A stretch of DNA of 64,000 bases from Aegilops tauschii subsp. strangulata (lineage: Eukaryota > Streptophyta > Magnoliopsida > Poales > Poaceae), in contig NC_053036.3 of the NCBI RefSeq assembly GCF_002575655.3, forward strand, positions 160,866,627 to 160,930,626, in the 5' to 3' direction. The position numbers and the translations under genes are program-made. Below are positions 1 through 11,480 of the stretch, piece by piece. The first letter of the stretch is position 1; each line of letters starts with the position of its first letter. Under the pieces are notes generated by a model. It saw only the letters and a list, made by a program, of their open reading frames with translations, made no database searches and was not told the DNA's origin.

Positions 1-454
1 AAGATGATCTCTCACTAAAATTTCAAGATAAAGTGTTCTCCCTGAGTATGCACCGTTGCGAAAGTTCTTCGTGCTGAGACACCACGTGTTAATCGGGTGT
101 GATAGGCTCTACGTTCAAATACAACGGGTGCAAAACAGTTGCACACGCGGAATACTCAGGTTAAACTTGACGAGCCTAGCATATACAGATATGGCCTCGG
201 AACACAGAGACCGAAAGGTCGAGCGTGAATCATATAGTAGATATGATCAACATAGTGATGTTCACCATTGAAACTACTCCATCTCACGTGTTAATCGGAC
301 ATGGTTTAGTTGATTTGGATCACGTAATCACTTAGATGATTAGAGGGATGTCTATCTAAGTGGGAGTTCTTAAGTAATATGATTAATTGAACTTAAATTT
401 ATCATGAACTTAGTCCTGATAGTATTTTGCAAATTATGTTGTAGATCAATAGCT

Positions 455-3400
455 CGCGTTGTTGCTTCCCTGTGTTTATTTTTGATATGTTCCTAGAGAA
501 AAATTATGTTGAAAGATGTTAGTAGCAAAGATGCGGATTGGATCCGTGATCTGAGGATTATCCTCATTGCTGCACAGAAAAATTATGTCCTTGATGCACC
601 GCTAGGTGACAGACCTATTGCAGGAGCAGATGCAGACGTTATGAACGTTTGGCTAGCTCAATATGATGACTACTTGATAGTTTAGTGCACCATGCTTAAC
701 GGCTTAGAATCGGGACTTCAAAGACGTTTTGAACGTCATGGACCATATGAGATGTTCCAGCAGATGAAGTTAATATTTCAAGCAAATACCCAAGTTGAGA
801 GATATGAAGTCTCCAACAAGTTCTATAGCTAAGAGATGGAGGAGAATAGCTCAAGCAGTGAGCATGTGCTCAGATTGTCTGGGTACTACAATCGCTTGAA
901 TCAAGTGGGAGTTTATCTTCCAGATAAAATAGTGATTGAAAGAATTCTCTAGTCACCATCACCAAGTTAGTAGAACTTCGTGATGAACTACAGAATGCAA
1001 GGGATGACGAAAGTAATTCCCGAGCTCTTCGTGATGCTGAAATCGACGAAGGTAGAAATCAAGAAAAACATCAAGTGTTGATGGTTGACGAGACCACTAG
1101 TTTCAAGAAAAGGGCAAAGGGAAGAAAGGGAACTTCAAGAAGAACGGCAAGCAAGTTGCTGCTCAAGTGAAGAAGCCTAAGTCTGGTCCTAAGCCTGAGA
1201 CTAAGTGCTTCTACTGCAAAGGGACTGGTCACTGGAAGCGGAACTACCCCAAGTATTTGGTGGATAAGAAGGATGGCAAAGTGAACAAAGGTATATTGGA
1301 TATACATGTTATTGATGTGTACTTTACTAGTGTTTATAGCAACCCCTCGGTATTTGATACTGGTTCAGTTGCTAAGAGTAGTAACTCGAAACGGGAGTTG
1401 CAGAATAAACAGAGACTAGTAAAAGGAGAGGTGACGATGTGTGTTGGAAGTAGTTCCAAGATTGATATGATCATCATCGCACACTCCCTATACTTTCGAT
1501 ATTAGTGTTGAAACTAAATAAGTGTTATTTGGTGTTTGCGTTGAGCATGAATATGATTTGATCATGTTTTTTGCAATTCGGTTATTCATTTAAGTTAGAG
1601 AACAATTGTTGTTCTTTTTACATGAAGAAAACCTTCTATGGTCATACACCCAATAAAATGGTTTCTTGGATCTCGATCGTAGTGATACACATATTCATAA
1701 TAATGAAGCCAAAAGATGCAAAGTTAATAATGATAGTGCAACTTATTTGTGGCACTGCCGTTTAGGTCATATTGGTGTAAAGCGCATGAAGAAACTCCAT
1801 AATGATGGGATTTTGGAATCACTTGATTATGAATCACTTGATGCTTGCGAACCGTGCCTCATGGGCAAGATGACTAAAACGCCGTTCTCCGGAACTATGG
1901 AGAGAGCAACAGATTTGTTGGAAATCATACATACAGATGTATGTGGTCCGATGAATATTGAGGCTCGTAGCATGTATCATTATTTTCTGACCTTCACAGA
2001 TGATTTGAGCAGATATGGGTATATCTACTTAATGAAACAGAAGTCTGAAACATTTGAAAAGTTCATATAATTTCAGAGTGAAGCGGAAAATCATCGTAAC
2101 AAGAAAATAAAGTTTCTACGATCTGATCGTGGAGAAGAGTATTTGAGTTACGAGTTTGGCCTTCAGTTAAAACAATGTGAAATAGTTTCACTACTCACGC
2201 CACCTAGAACACCACGGTGTAATGGTGTGTCCGAACATCGTAACCGTACTTTATTAGATATGGTGCGATATATGATGTCTCTTACCGATCTACCACTATC
2301 GTTTTGGGGTTATGCATTAGAGACAGCTGCATTCACGTTAAATAGGGTACCATCTAAATCCGTTGAGACGACATCTTATGAACTGTGGTTTGGCAAGAAA
2401 CCAAAGTTGTCGTTTCTTAAAGTTTGGGGTTGCAATGCTTATGTGAAAAGGTTTCATCCTGATAAGCTCAAACCCAAATCGGAGAAATGTGTCTTCATAG
2501 GATACCCAAAGGAGACAGTTGGGTACACCTTCTATCACGGATGCGAAGGCAAGAAATTCGTTGCTAAGAATGGATCCTTTCTAGAGAAGGAGTTTCTCTC
2601 GAAAGAAGTGAGTGGGAGGAAAGTAGAACTTAATGAGGTAACTGTACCTGCTCCCTTATTGGAAAGTAGTTCATCACAGAAATCTGTTCCTGTGACTCCT
2701 ACACCAATTAGTGAGGAAGTTAATGATGATGATCATGTAACTTCCGATCAAGTTACTACCAAAACTCGTAGGTAAACCAGAGTGAGATCCACACCAGAGT
2801 GGTACGGTAATCCTGTTCTGGAGGTCATGTTATTTGACCATGACGAACCTACGAACTATGAAGAAGCGATGGTAAGCCCAGATTCCGCAAAATGGCTTGA
2901 GGCCATGAAATCTGAGATGAGATCCATGTATGAGAACAAAGTATGGACTTTGATTGACTTGCCCAATGATCGGCGAGCCATTGAGATTAAATGGATCTTC
3001 AAGAGGAAGACGGACGCTGATAGTAGTGTTACTATCTACAAAGCTAGAATTGTCGCAAAAGGTTTTCGACAAGTTCAAGGTGTTGACTACGATGAGAGTT
3101 TCTCACTCGTATCTATGCTTAAGTCTGTCTGAATCATGTTAGCAATTGCCGCATTTTATGAAATATGGCAAATGGATAAACAAAACTGCATTCCTTAATG
3201 GATTTATTAAAGAAGAGTTGTATATGATGCAACCAGGAGGTTTTGTCAATCCTAAAAGTGCTAACAAAATATGCAAGCTCCAGCGATCCATCTATGGACT
3301 GGTGCAAGCATCTCGGAGTTGGAATATACGCTTTGATAAGTTGATCAAAGGATATAGTTTTATACAGACTTGCGGTGAAGCCTGTATTTACAAGAAAGTG

Positions 3401-4140
3401 AGTGGGAGCACTACAGCATTTCTGATAAGTATATGTGAATGACATATTGTTGATCGGAAATAATGTAGAATAATTCTGCAAAGCATAAAGGAGTGTTTGA
3501 AAGGAGTTTTCAAAGAAAGACCTCGGTGAAGCTGCTTACCTATTGAGCATCAAGATCTATAGAGATAGATGAAGACGCTTGATAAGTTTTTCAATGAGTA
3601 CATACCTTAACAAGATTTTGAAGTAGTTCAAAATAGAACAGTCAAAGAAAGAGTTCTTGCCTGTGTTACAAGGTGTGAAATTGAGTAAGACTCAAAGCCC
3701 GACCACGGCAGAAGATAGAAAGAGAATGAAAGTCATTCCCTATGCCTTGGCCATAGGTTCTATAAAGTATGCCATGCTATGTACCAGATCTATTGTATAC
3801 CCTACACTGATTTTGGCAAGGGAGTACAATAGTGATCTAGGAGTAGATCACTGGACAGCGGTCAAAATTATCCTTAGTGGAATAAGGAAATGTTTCTCGA
3901 TTATGGAAGTGACAAAAGGTTCGTCGTAAAGGGTTACGTCGATGCAAGTTTTGACACTAAATCTAGATGACTCTAAGTCTCGGTCTAGATATATATTGAA
4001 AGTGGGAGCAATTAGCTAGAGTAGCTCCGTGCAGAGCATTGTAGACATAGAAATTTGAAAAATCCTTACGGATCTGAATGTGACAGACCCGTTGACTAAA
4101 ATTATCTCACAATCAAAACATGATCACACCTTAGTACTCT
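455..4140 (+). pseudogene. decayed copia gag-pol
   Basis: Broken reading frames carry, in order: Gag N-terminal similarity (485-1100, with in-frame stops such as TAG near 683 and TAA near 830); a zinc knuckle at about 1207-1250 whose last Cys is Tyr (NYPKY where the sister element reads NCPKY); a protease DTG at about 1358; an integrase with the H/H and C/C pairs (about 1750-1870), a first catalytic Asp in IIHTDVCGP (about 1925), and GVSEHRNRTLLDM (about 2225); an RT with WTLIDLP (about 2944); and an RNase H remnant (3657-4000). The RT catalytic box at 3432-3443 reads YVND instead of YVDD and is out of frame with the upstream ORF. The many independent lesions show an old insertion. Confidence 0.9.
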
Positions 4141-4315
4141 TTGGGTGTTAATCAGATAGCGATGTGAACTAGATTATTGACTCTAGTAAACCCTTTGAGT
4201 GTTGGTCACATAGACATGTGAACTATGGGTGTTAATCACATGGTGATGTGAATTATTGATGTTAAATCACATGGCGATGTGAACTAGATTATTGACTCTA
4301 GTGCAAGTGGGAGAC

Positions 4316-6023
4316 TGAAGGAAATATGCCCTAGAGGCAATAATAAAGTATTATATATTTCCTTATATCATGATAAATGTTTATTATTCATGCTAGAATT
4401 GTATTAACCGGAAACATAATACATGTGTGAATACATAGACAAACAGAGTGTCACTAGTATGCCTCTACTTGACTAGCTCGTTAATCAAAGATGGCTATGT
4501 TTCCTAGCCATAGACATGAGTTGTCATTTGATTAACGAGATCACCTCATTAGGAGAATGACGTGATTGACTTGACCCATTCCGTTAGCTTAGCACCCGAT
4601 CGTTTAGTATGTTGCTATTGCTTTCTTCATGACTTATACATGTTCCTCTGACTATGAGATTATGCAACTCCCGTTTACCGGAGGAACACTTTGTGTGCTA
4701 CCAAACGTCACAACGTAAATGGGTGATTATAAAGGTGCTCTACAGGTGTCTTCAAAGGTACTTGTTGGGTTGGCGTATTTCGAGATTAGGATTTGTCACT
4801 CCGATTGTCGGAGAGGTATCTCTGGGCCCACTCCGTAATGCACATCACTATAAGCCTTGCAAGCATTGTGACTAATGAGTTAGTTGCGGGATGATGTATT
4901 ACGGAACGAGTAAAGAGACTTGCCAGTAACGAGATTGAACTAGGTATCGAGATACCGACGATCGAATCTCGGGCAAGTAACATACCGATGACAAAGGGAA
5001 CAGCGTATGTTGTTATGCGGTCTGACCGATAACGATCTTCGTAGAATATGTGGGAGCCAATATGGGCATCCAGGTCCCGCTATTGGTTATTGACCGGAGA
5101 GGTGTCTCGGTCATGTCTACATAGTTCTCGAACCCGAAGGGTCCGCACGCTTAACGTTACGATGACAGTTTTATTGAGTTTTGATGTACCTAAGGAGTTC
5201 GGAGTCCCGGATGAGATCGGGGACATGACGAGGAGTCTCGAAATGGCCGAGACGTAAAGATCGATATATTGGACGACTATATTCGGACTTCGGAAAGGTT
5301 CCGAGTGATTCGGGTGTTTTTCGGAGTACCGGAGAGTTACGGGAATTCGTATTGGGCCTTAATGGGCCATACGGGAAAGGAGGGAAAGACCTCAAAGGGT
5401 GGCCGCACCCCTCCCCATGGGCTAGTCCGAATTGGACTAGGGAGGGGGGGCGCCCCCTTCCTTCTTTCTCCTTCCCCCTTCCCTTCTCCTACTCCCACAA
5501 GGAAAGGAGGAGTCCTACTCCCACCGGGAGTAGGACTCCCCCCTTTGGCGCGCCTCTCCCCTTGGCCGGCTGCCTTCCCCTTGCTCCTTTATATACGGGG
5601 GCAGGGGGGCACCCCAGAGACACAACAATTGATCCTTGAGATCTTTTAGCCGTGTGCGGTGCCCCCCTCCACCATGTTACACCTCGATAATATCGTAGCG
5701 GTGCTTAGGTGAAGCCTTGCGTCGGTAGAACATCATCATCGTCACCACGCCGTCGTGCTGACGAAACTCTCCCTCAACACTCGGCTGGATCGGAGTTCGA
5801 GGGACGTCATCGAGCTGAACGTGTGCTGAACTCGGAGGTGACGTGCGTTCGGTACTTGATCGGTCGGATCGTGAAGACATACGACTACATCAACCGCGTT
5901 GTGTTAACGCTTCCGCTTTCGGTCTACGAGGGTACGTGGACTACACTCTCCCCTCGTTGCTATGCATCACCATGATCTTGCGTGTGCGTAGGAATTTTTT
6001 TGAAATTACTACGTTACCCAACA
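4316..6023 (+). repeat. 3' LTR of the Angela-like element (1708 bp)
   Basis: It begins TGAAGGAAATATGCC directly after the polypurine tract and ends CGTTACCCAACA. A TATA-like tttatatacggg lies at about 5588 and short GC-rich ORFs after it are LTR sequence, not genes. It is strongly similar, in opposite orientation, to 15026-16753 and 35363-37081. Bases 6024-6028 (GACAC) would be the right TSD; its partner is outside the window. Confidence 0.92.
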
Positions 6024-6886
6024 GACACGGCATAGGCGGTTGTACATCTCCTTATGTGAGCGTTACTACCGGCCATAGCACTGGTCCAACCACCGCCCTA
6101 GGAGTGATCCCCTTGGGTCTGGCGGCGGTACTCATGCGATGGTTGGCCGGTTATTTCGAATATTTAATATCCGGTATAATTGGTGTCCCAAACAATTATA
6201 CTACCCAGGACCCTGCGGCCACCACTAGTCACGTCTAGGGCCGTTAAACCGGCTCTAGTACTGCCCCAACCATCGCTCAGGGGTGATTTCCCTTGGTGTT
6301 GGGCACGATACTCGAGCGGAAGTAGAACGGTTGTTCCGACTATTTCATAATAACCGATACAGCCAGTGGTCAAGACGGTTGTACCGCTCTGGTCATTGCA
6401 GCCAAGTTTTGCTGCCTGGAGCGATTTTGCACTGCTCGCTGAGCGGTTGTACTGCTCCACTGCTTTTTCCTGCATAACGGTTAGGTTTTTTTGTGGGACA
6501 ATTTAAGGAGGGGGTTCTTCCTCCTCCCACTTACCTCTTGCTTCCCTCTCTCCTTCATTAATGTCCTAAGTTCCAATTTGCCCGATCTCCTTCTCTAGCC
6601 AATCAAACTTGTCGGGAGCCTCCAATTAAATTGTGAAGATTGTCCCAACCTTATTTGTAAAGGTTCCGGTTACCGCCTTCAACGGTAGCACTAGTGGATT
6701 CATAGCGCCTTGCATCGTGCGTGGACGTCAGGAGAATAGAGCAAGTCCTTGGGAAACTTAGGGAGCATTGTGCATTCATCCCTTCAATAGAGACATACCT
6801 CCTCAAAGGAGGGAACTTCGGAAACACATCCTCGTCTTCATCGTCTCCACTTGTGGTCACATATATCCTTTACTTCGTGCTCCTCC
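6024..6886 (+). repeat. truncated LTR-type repeat with GCGGT(A/T)GTACCGC motifs
   Basis: About 860 bp with degenerate inverted motifs of the type gcggttgtaccgctc, then a pyrimidine-rich stretch (6510-6560) resembling a transcribed LTR leader. I recognise the style from Triticeae LTR retrotransposons but cannot name the family. The same motif class fills 17060-17590. Similarity to repeats stops near 6886, where GC-rich gene-island sequence begins. No coding region was found. Confidence 0.6.
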
Positions 6887-7702
6887 CCGTCTCAGCTGGA
6901 AGCAGCGGACACGGCGAACCCATCCCGATGATGACGGCGAAGCGGCGGCAGACGGACCCTCGGAAGCAACCAACCACCCCGACGTCGACCAATGAACCTG
7001 CAACCGCACGGGCCGACGAAAACAATCCCCGGTCCGGCCACGGCATTAACCACGCCACCCGTGCGCGCGCTCACCCATCCCCCACACACACGCACTACGT
7101 GTGGCGCGGTGGTCAGGTCAAACCACGCCCACCTCCCTTGCACGCGAGCCACAGGGAGCACAGGATCAATCAGGCCATCTATCAATGCCACACTCACAAT
7201 TCTTTTCCCTCAACACCATCATCGCTCGTGTCTGGTGCTTACAGCCTTCTCACTCGTATCTCTCTCGTATTTACAAGATGATAATACAGGCACGCGCGGC
7301 CATTGACCCGGGCCACCAACCGAGCCTTACACGTGCCTTCCCCTTTTTTTCCAAAAAGGAAAAGAAGAAAGAAGAGAAAAGAAAAAAAAACCTTGCTTCA
7401 CAGAACCGCAGTGTCGGTGAAGGACACATGCGATGCGAGCGAGAGGGGAGCTCACCGGCCATGCACGCACGCACGCCATTTCCGTGGCTCACAAGGGAGA
7501 GGCCGAGGGAACACCTACTTTTCTACTATCATGGCGACACGGAACTGCTGCTCGCTCCATCATCTTTATGCACACTACACCGAGCCACCGACAGCCTGTC
7601 GAAGCATGCCGGGGTCGGTAGGCTGCCGCCGGGAGGCCATCGGTACGTCGGAGCGCCGTGCTCGATCGACGGACGGCGGCAGGGGACCGGCCGGCCGGTC
7701 GA
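6887..7702. other. gene-island sequence downstream of the 63-aa gene
   Basis: GC-rich, low-copy-looking sequence lying 3' of the minus-strand gene at 7703-8035, so it probably contains that gene's 3' UTR (nearest the stop) and intergenic DNA. Short ORFs on both strands have no recognisable domain and overlap each other. I see no second gene. Confidence 0.5.
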
Positions 7703-8035
7703 TCACTGCTTCAGCCGCAGCGGCGGCGGCGGGTGGGACTCGACGAGGATGGACCAGAGGATCTGCACGTCCTCGCACGGGCACGACTTGACGTCCTCGT
7801 ACAGGATGTAGATCCCTCTCTCTGTTACCACCACACAACCAAAAGCAACGATCAGCACCACGCAGAATCAGAATCTGAGTTTCGCAAACCAGAGCAGTTT
7901 GAAAGAATAGACGATCAGAACAAAGCAGAGAGAGAGAGAGAGAGAGAGACGAGCGAACATACTCTTCTTCTGCGCGGAATGCACGCGAATCCAGAGCTTC
8001 TTGATGGGCGCCATGAGCGACCGCAGCCACCCCAT
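7703..8035 (-). CDS. conserved plant small protein, 63 aa, two exons
   Basis: Exon 1 is 8035-7963 and exon 2 is 7821-7703; the 141-nt intron (7962-7822) has a GTATGT donor and an AACAG acceptor. The joined frame is 192 nt with a TGA stop. The protein starts MGWLRSLMAPIKKLWIR, has a basic KKKR stretch at the exon junction, the motif RGIYILYEDVKSC at residues 26-38, then CEDVQILWSILVESH and a proline-rich tail. From memory this matches a conserved single-domain plant protein of about 60 aa with no known function; the motif and the intron position inside the KKR-RG segment fit. An in-frame ATG lies 18 codons upstream, but the family begins at MGW, so 8035 is chosen. The intron carries an AG microsatellite. 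There is no signal peptide or membrane segment. It is a probable live host gene. Confidence 0.82.
7925..7949. repeat. (AG)n microsatellite inside the small-gene intron
   Basis: An uninterrupted run of about 12 AG units lying 13 nt inside the intron from the donor side of the 63-aa gene. On the transcribed strand it is a CT tract. Its length is likely to be polymorphic. Confidence 0.9.
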
Positions 8036-9204
8036 GAACGAGACCCTAAGCTGAGCTCTCTCCCCCGGCCGCCCTGCTCGTGCGTGCACTGATCAGCCGG
8101 GAGACGAGATGAAATAGCAACGCCAAGCTATCTTGTAGAAGGGACGAGGAGGAGACGTGAGGGGGAAGAGATGGAGTCGCTTTGAGGCCCTGTGAAGTAA
8201 GTCTCTGCCGCTGCTCGGCTCGGCCACTATTCATAACATCACGTTGCCGGGCTTCCCTTGTATCCTAATCATAGGCTTTAACACTCTTGGTGCCGCGTCG
8301 CCATCCATCCATATCCCCCCCCCCCCCCCCCCCCCCTACGAATGAATAATTAATAAACAAACGATCGAATTGGCGCAGGAGCGTTGCGCTCGTTCGGTCG
8401 CGCCAATTTTTCAGTTTTCTCATCTTATTATTAGTCGAGGAGAAAACGGAAGGGTGTCCCCTCGGCCCTGTCAGGTCAGGTCTTATTTAAGCTTTATGGC
8501 CGCCGTGGCCTACGCTGTCGGCAAAACGAGCCACGAGTCCATTCGTCCATGGCTCCACTGCTTTGTGGAGAGACAGAAACCACGCTTGGAACATTGGCAT
8601 TTCAGCAGGATTTCATCGTTCCGAACGTGGCAAATCATTCGCCAGGCCGTCGGCGTGGCGCCCTCTCCTGCGCCTGTATCTGTATGACGAGCAGCTCCTG
8701 CTACTGCTATGCATTTTTGCACGTCTCAGTGACACAACAGCCACCGTCGGTGAGCACTGAACAGGGCGTGGCACTGGTCAGCCATGACCCACAAGTTGGC
8801 GCCTACATGGCCTGCTGCGCGCCCGTCGTCCAGGTGTCCGTCCGAAGATGAGCAGGGCGTCAGTTGGGGCATCGCCATTGCCCCACGGGCCAACATGAAT
8901 AGTCAGAAAGAAGAAGAAGAAGAAGGAGAGTGCGACGGTTTAAGTATCTCGACCGATCACGACTCACGAGAGGGGAAGAAATCGTCAAATCGAGCGGAGA
9001 GAGAGTATTCACTCGTTCATTCATTCATTCATTCATTCAGTGGTTGCCTCCTCGCTTTCTCCCGTGCGGGGAAGCTTTTCCTTCCTTCTTTCGCCGTACC
9101 GCGCAGCGACTTGCGGATCTCATGGGATCCACCCACGGAATGGAATCAGTGGAGCGCCAAGTCAATGTTTTTCCGTCCGTGCTTTGCACACCTCGCTCGG
9201 GATA
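8036..9204 (-). promoter_or_regulatory. 5' UTR and promoter region of the 63-aa gene, with poly-C tract
   Basis: This region lies upstream of the minus-strand start at 8035. It contains an upstream minus-strand ORF of 62 codons (8234-8046), a run of 22 C residues at 8315-8336 (a G22 run on the gene's coding strand), a short GAA run near 8910 and a TTCA microsatellite near 9012-9040. I found no convincing TATA box and no other gene. The extent of the transcribed leader cannot be fixed from sequence alone. Confidence 0.5.
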
Positions 9205-11039
9205 TTCTTTGCTTTTTTTTTCGAAAAGGGAATCTCCCCGGCCTCTGCATCAGAATGATGCATACGGCCATCTTATTACCAAAATAAAAGGTTCCAACAA
9301 GGTTCCAAAGTCTCGGACTGAAAAAGTAATAAAAAGACAGCTCACACAGAGCTAAAAGAGGCTAAACACACAAACTAGCCAAGATAAATACGCCACAACC
9401 GGCTGGCTAAAAATAAATAGGGAAACTAATTGACTATCCTATTACATGACCGCCATCCAAACCGGTTGAAGATATCCCGAGCTACCATCTCCCAGCGGAT
9501 AGATCCAGTAACCGAACGCTCCCTGGCCTCCATCGGAGTGAGTAGCGACCATGAACGGATCACGGCCGTAGCTCGGAAAATAACCTGCAAAAAGCGAACA
9601 CGTGATGTTCTGTTAAAAACCAAATCATTCCTGCAAGTCCAGATAGTCCACAACAAAGCGCAAACTCCAACACGAATATGTCTCGCTAATTCAGGCTCAA
9701 TCCCAGTGAGCCATGTCCCAAATAACGAAGTGACAGAAATCGGTGGAGTAATTAAAAGCAATGTGAACCGTCCGCCAAAGTACTCTGGCCAATGGGCAAT
9801 CAAAAAAGAGATGTTCGATCGTCTCGTCCCGATCACAGAAGCTACACCTCGTAGGTCCTGTCCAATTACGCTTAATCAAATTATCCTTGGTTAAAATAAC
9901 CTGTTTATGGACAAACCACATAAACACTTTTATTTTCAAAGGAACTTTGACAGCCCAAACATGCTTGGAGGTAGGAATGGAGCTCGAATTAATTACATCA
10001 ATATACATTGATTTAACCGTGAATACTCCAGACTTAGTCAGTTTCCAGCGTAATTCATCGGGGTGTTGAGAAAGCTGGACATCCATTAGTCGCCGAACTA
10101 AACGAAGCCAATCTTCCCAACGATTGCCTATTAACGACCGTCTGAACTGAATATTAAGGGGGATGGATTGAAACACCGTAGTAATGAACACCTCACGTCG
10201 TTGAACAATGCGATATAAAGACGGATATTGAATGGCTAAGGGTGTCTCGCCGAGCCAAGTATCCTCCCAGAAGCGCGTAGTAGCGCCGTTGCCAATAACA
10301 ACCTTTGTCCTATTAAACAGAGATTGTTTGACTTTCATCAGGCCTTTTCAGAAAGGCGAGTCAGTTGGCCTGACTGTGACCTGGGACAAGGACTTTGTCT
10401 GTAGGTACTTGCCGCGAAGGATCTGGGCCCACATGGCATCAGTCTCAAAAGAAAGCTTCCACAACCACTTGCTAAGAAGGCATCTGTTCTTAACTTCAAG
10501 ATTCTCAATACCAAGACCCCCTTGGTCTTTCGGTCGACAGATGATATCCCATTTTGCAAGTCTGTATTTTCTTTTGAGATCATCACCTTGCCAAAAGAAA
10601 CGCGATCGATAAAAGTCCAGTCTTTTCCTAACACCAACTGGGACTTGAAAGAACGATAAGAGAAACATAGGCATACTCGTGAGCACCGAATTAATCAGAA
10701 TTAACCGGCCTCCATATGACATGAGTTTGCCCTTCCAGCAACTCAGTTTCTTCTCAAACCGGTCTTCGATGCATTTCCATTCTCTATTGGTCAGCTTTCT
10801 ATGGTGGATTGGAATACCTAGATACGAGAAAGGTAAAACCCCCAAGTCGCACCCAAACAATTGCCGATAAGCCTCCTGTTCGTCTTTGGCTCTATCAAAG
10901 CAGAACAGCTCGCTCTTATGAAAGTTAATCTTTAACCCGGTCAATTGTTCGAACAGGCATAACACCAGCTTCATATTTCTCGCCTTGGCTAGGTCATGCT
11001 CCATAAAGATGATTGTATCATCAGCGTACTTCTTTGCTT
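9205..11039 (-). mobile_element. 5'-truncated L1-type LINE with 10-bp target-site duplication
   Basis: Target repeats TTCTTTGCTT occur at 9205-9214 and 11030-11039. The element between them is minus strand: the poly-A tail appears as T9 at 9213-9221, followed by a 3' UTR and the C-terminal part of ORF2. The 5' truncation falls right at the RT catalytic box (YADD at 11017-11028). Truncation at the 5' end, an A-tail and an approximately 10-bp TSD are hallmarks of target-primed reverse transcription. The TSD overlaps the first bases of the LINE by microhomology, so the exact 5' junction is uncertain by a few bases. Confidence 0.88.
9426..11029 (-). pseudogene. LINE ORF2 C-terminal fragment (RT end, zf-RVT)
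   Basis: Reading on the minus strand from 11029, the fragment opens at YADDTIIFMEHD, then LTGLKINFHKSELFCF and the typical SYLGIPIHHRKL of plant L1 reverse transcriptases (to 10348). A frame break near 10340 leads to a second frame with a zf-RVT zinc-binding region (WAVKVPLKIKVFMW, then CSFCDRDETIEHLFFDC near 9840), and a further break leads to the tail ending at 9426. The endonuclease and most of the RT are absent by truncation. Non-functional. Confidence 0.88.
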
Positions 11040-11211
11040 GAGCAGACGATCTCCCCCCGCTCTACGTGCTAGGCCAACCGACGAGTGCTTCTAGAGAATG
11101 GGTTGGTGCAAAGGCGCATGCAGTGTGCGTGAAAGAAAATGATACAACTGTTAACTGTGCTTTAAACATAGCACATCTGCACATGTTAGGGTTTCACAAT
11201 TTACAAACATA

Positions 11212-11271
11212 CTCCCTCCGTTCCTATGAAGTTAGTATAAAGTTGAGTCATCTATTTTAAAACGGAGGGAG
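11212..11271. mobile_element. 60-bp Stowaway-type MITE
   Basis: It starts CTCCCTCCGTTCC, ends AAAACGGAGGGAG, and is flanked by TA on both sides (11210-11211 and 11272-11273). The terminal inverted repeats and TA duplication are diagnostic of Stowaway (Tc1/mariner) MITEs in Triticeae. At 60 bp it is unusually short. Confidence 0.88.
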
Positions 11272-11480
11272 TACTATACAACACATGCAACTAGGAAAGA
11301 TGGGGACTAGAAACAACTACAATTGTGTAGTATTTGTGTATGCTGAGCCAAATGTCTTTAGCTAAAAAAAATGCTGAGCCGAATGTGGTAGTCATGATGG
11401 TGTCGGTAACTGTATTACGCGCATGTGTTTGTGGTCATGATAAGTGAAGTTTAACATTATCTAGGTTGCTCTGGTGGGTG

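Larger units (their letters stand above)
1..6023 (+). mobile_element. Angela/BARE1-type Ty1-copia LTR retrotransposon, 5' end outside window
   Basis: The window opens in the untranslated leader of a copia element, followed by decayed gag, protease, integrase, RT and RNase H, a purine-rich tract (aagtgggagac, just before 4316) and a full 3' LTR (4316-6023). The domain order integrase before RT is diagnostic of Ty1-copia. The leader and coding region match, in opposite orientation, the better preserved element at 25579-37081. The LTR starts TGAAGGAAATATGCCC rather than TGTTGGAAATATGCCC, a variant shared with the solo LTR at 15026-16753. The left LTR and left TSD are outside the window. Stops and frameshifts throughout make it non-autonomous. 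Confidence 0.93.

Noticed and set aside
5269..5649. Protein-coding ORFs in the GC-rich stretch
   Set aside because: They lie within the 3' LTR and recur in the other LTR copies; they are low-complexity Pro/Gly frames without domains.
8046..8234. Stand-alone 62-aa minus-strand gene upstream of the small gene
   Set aside because: No recognisable domain; it is better regarded as an upstream ORF or leader sequence of the 63-aa gene.
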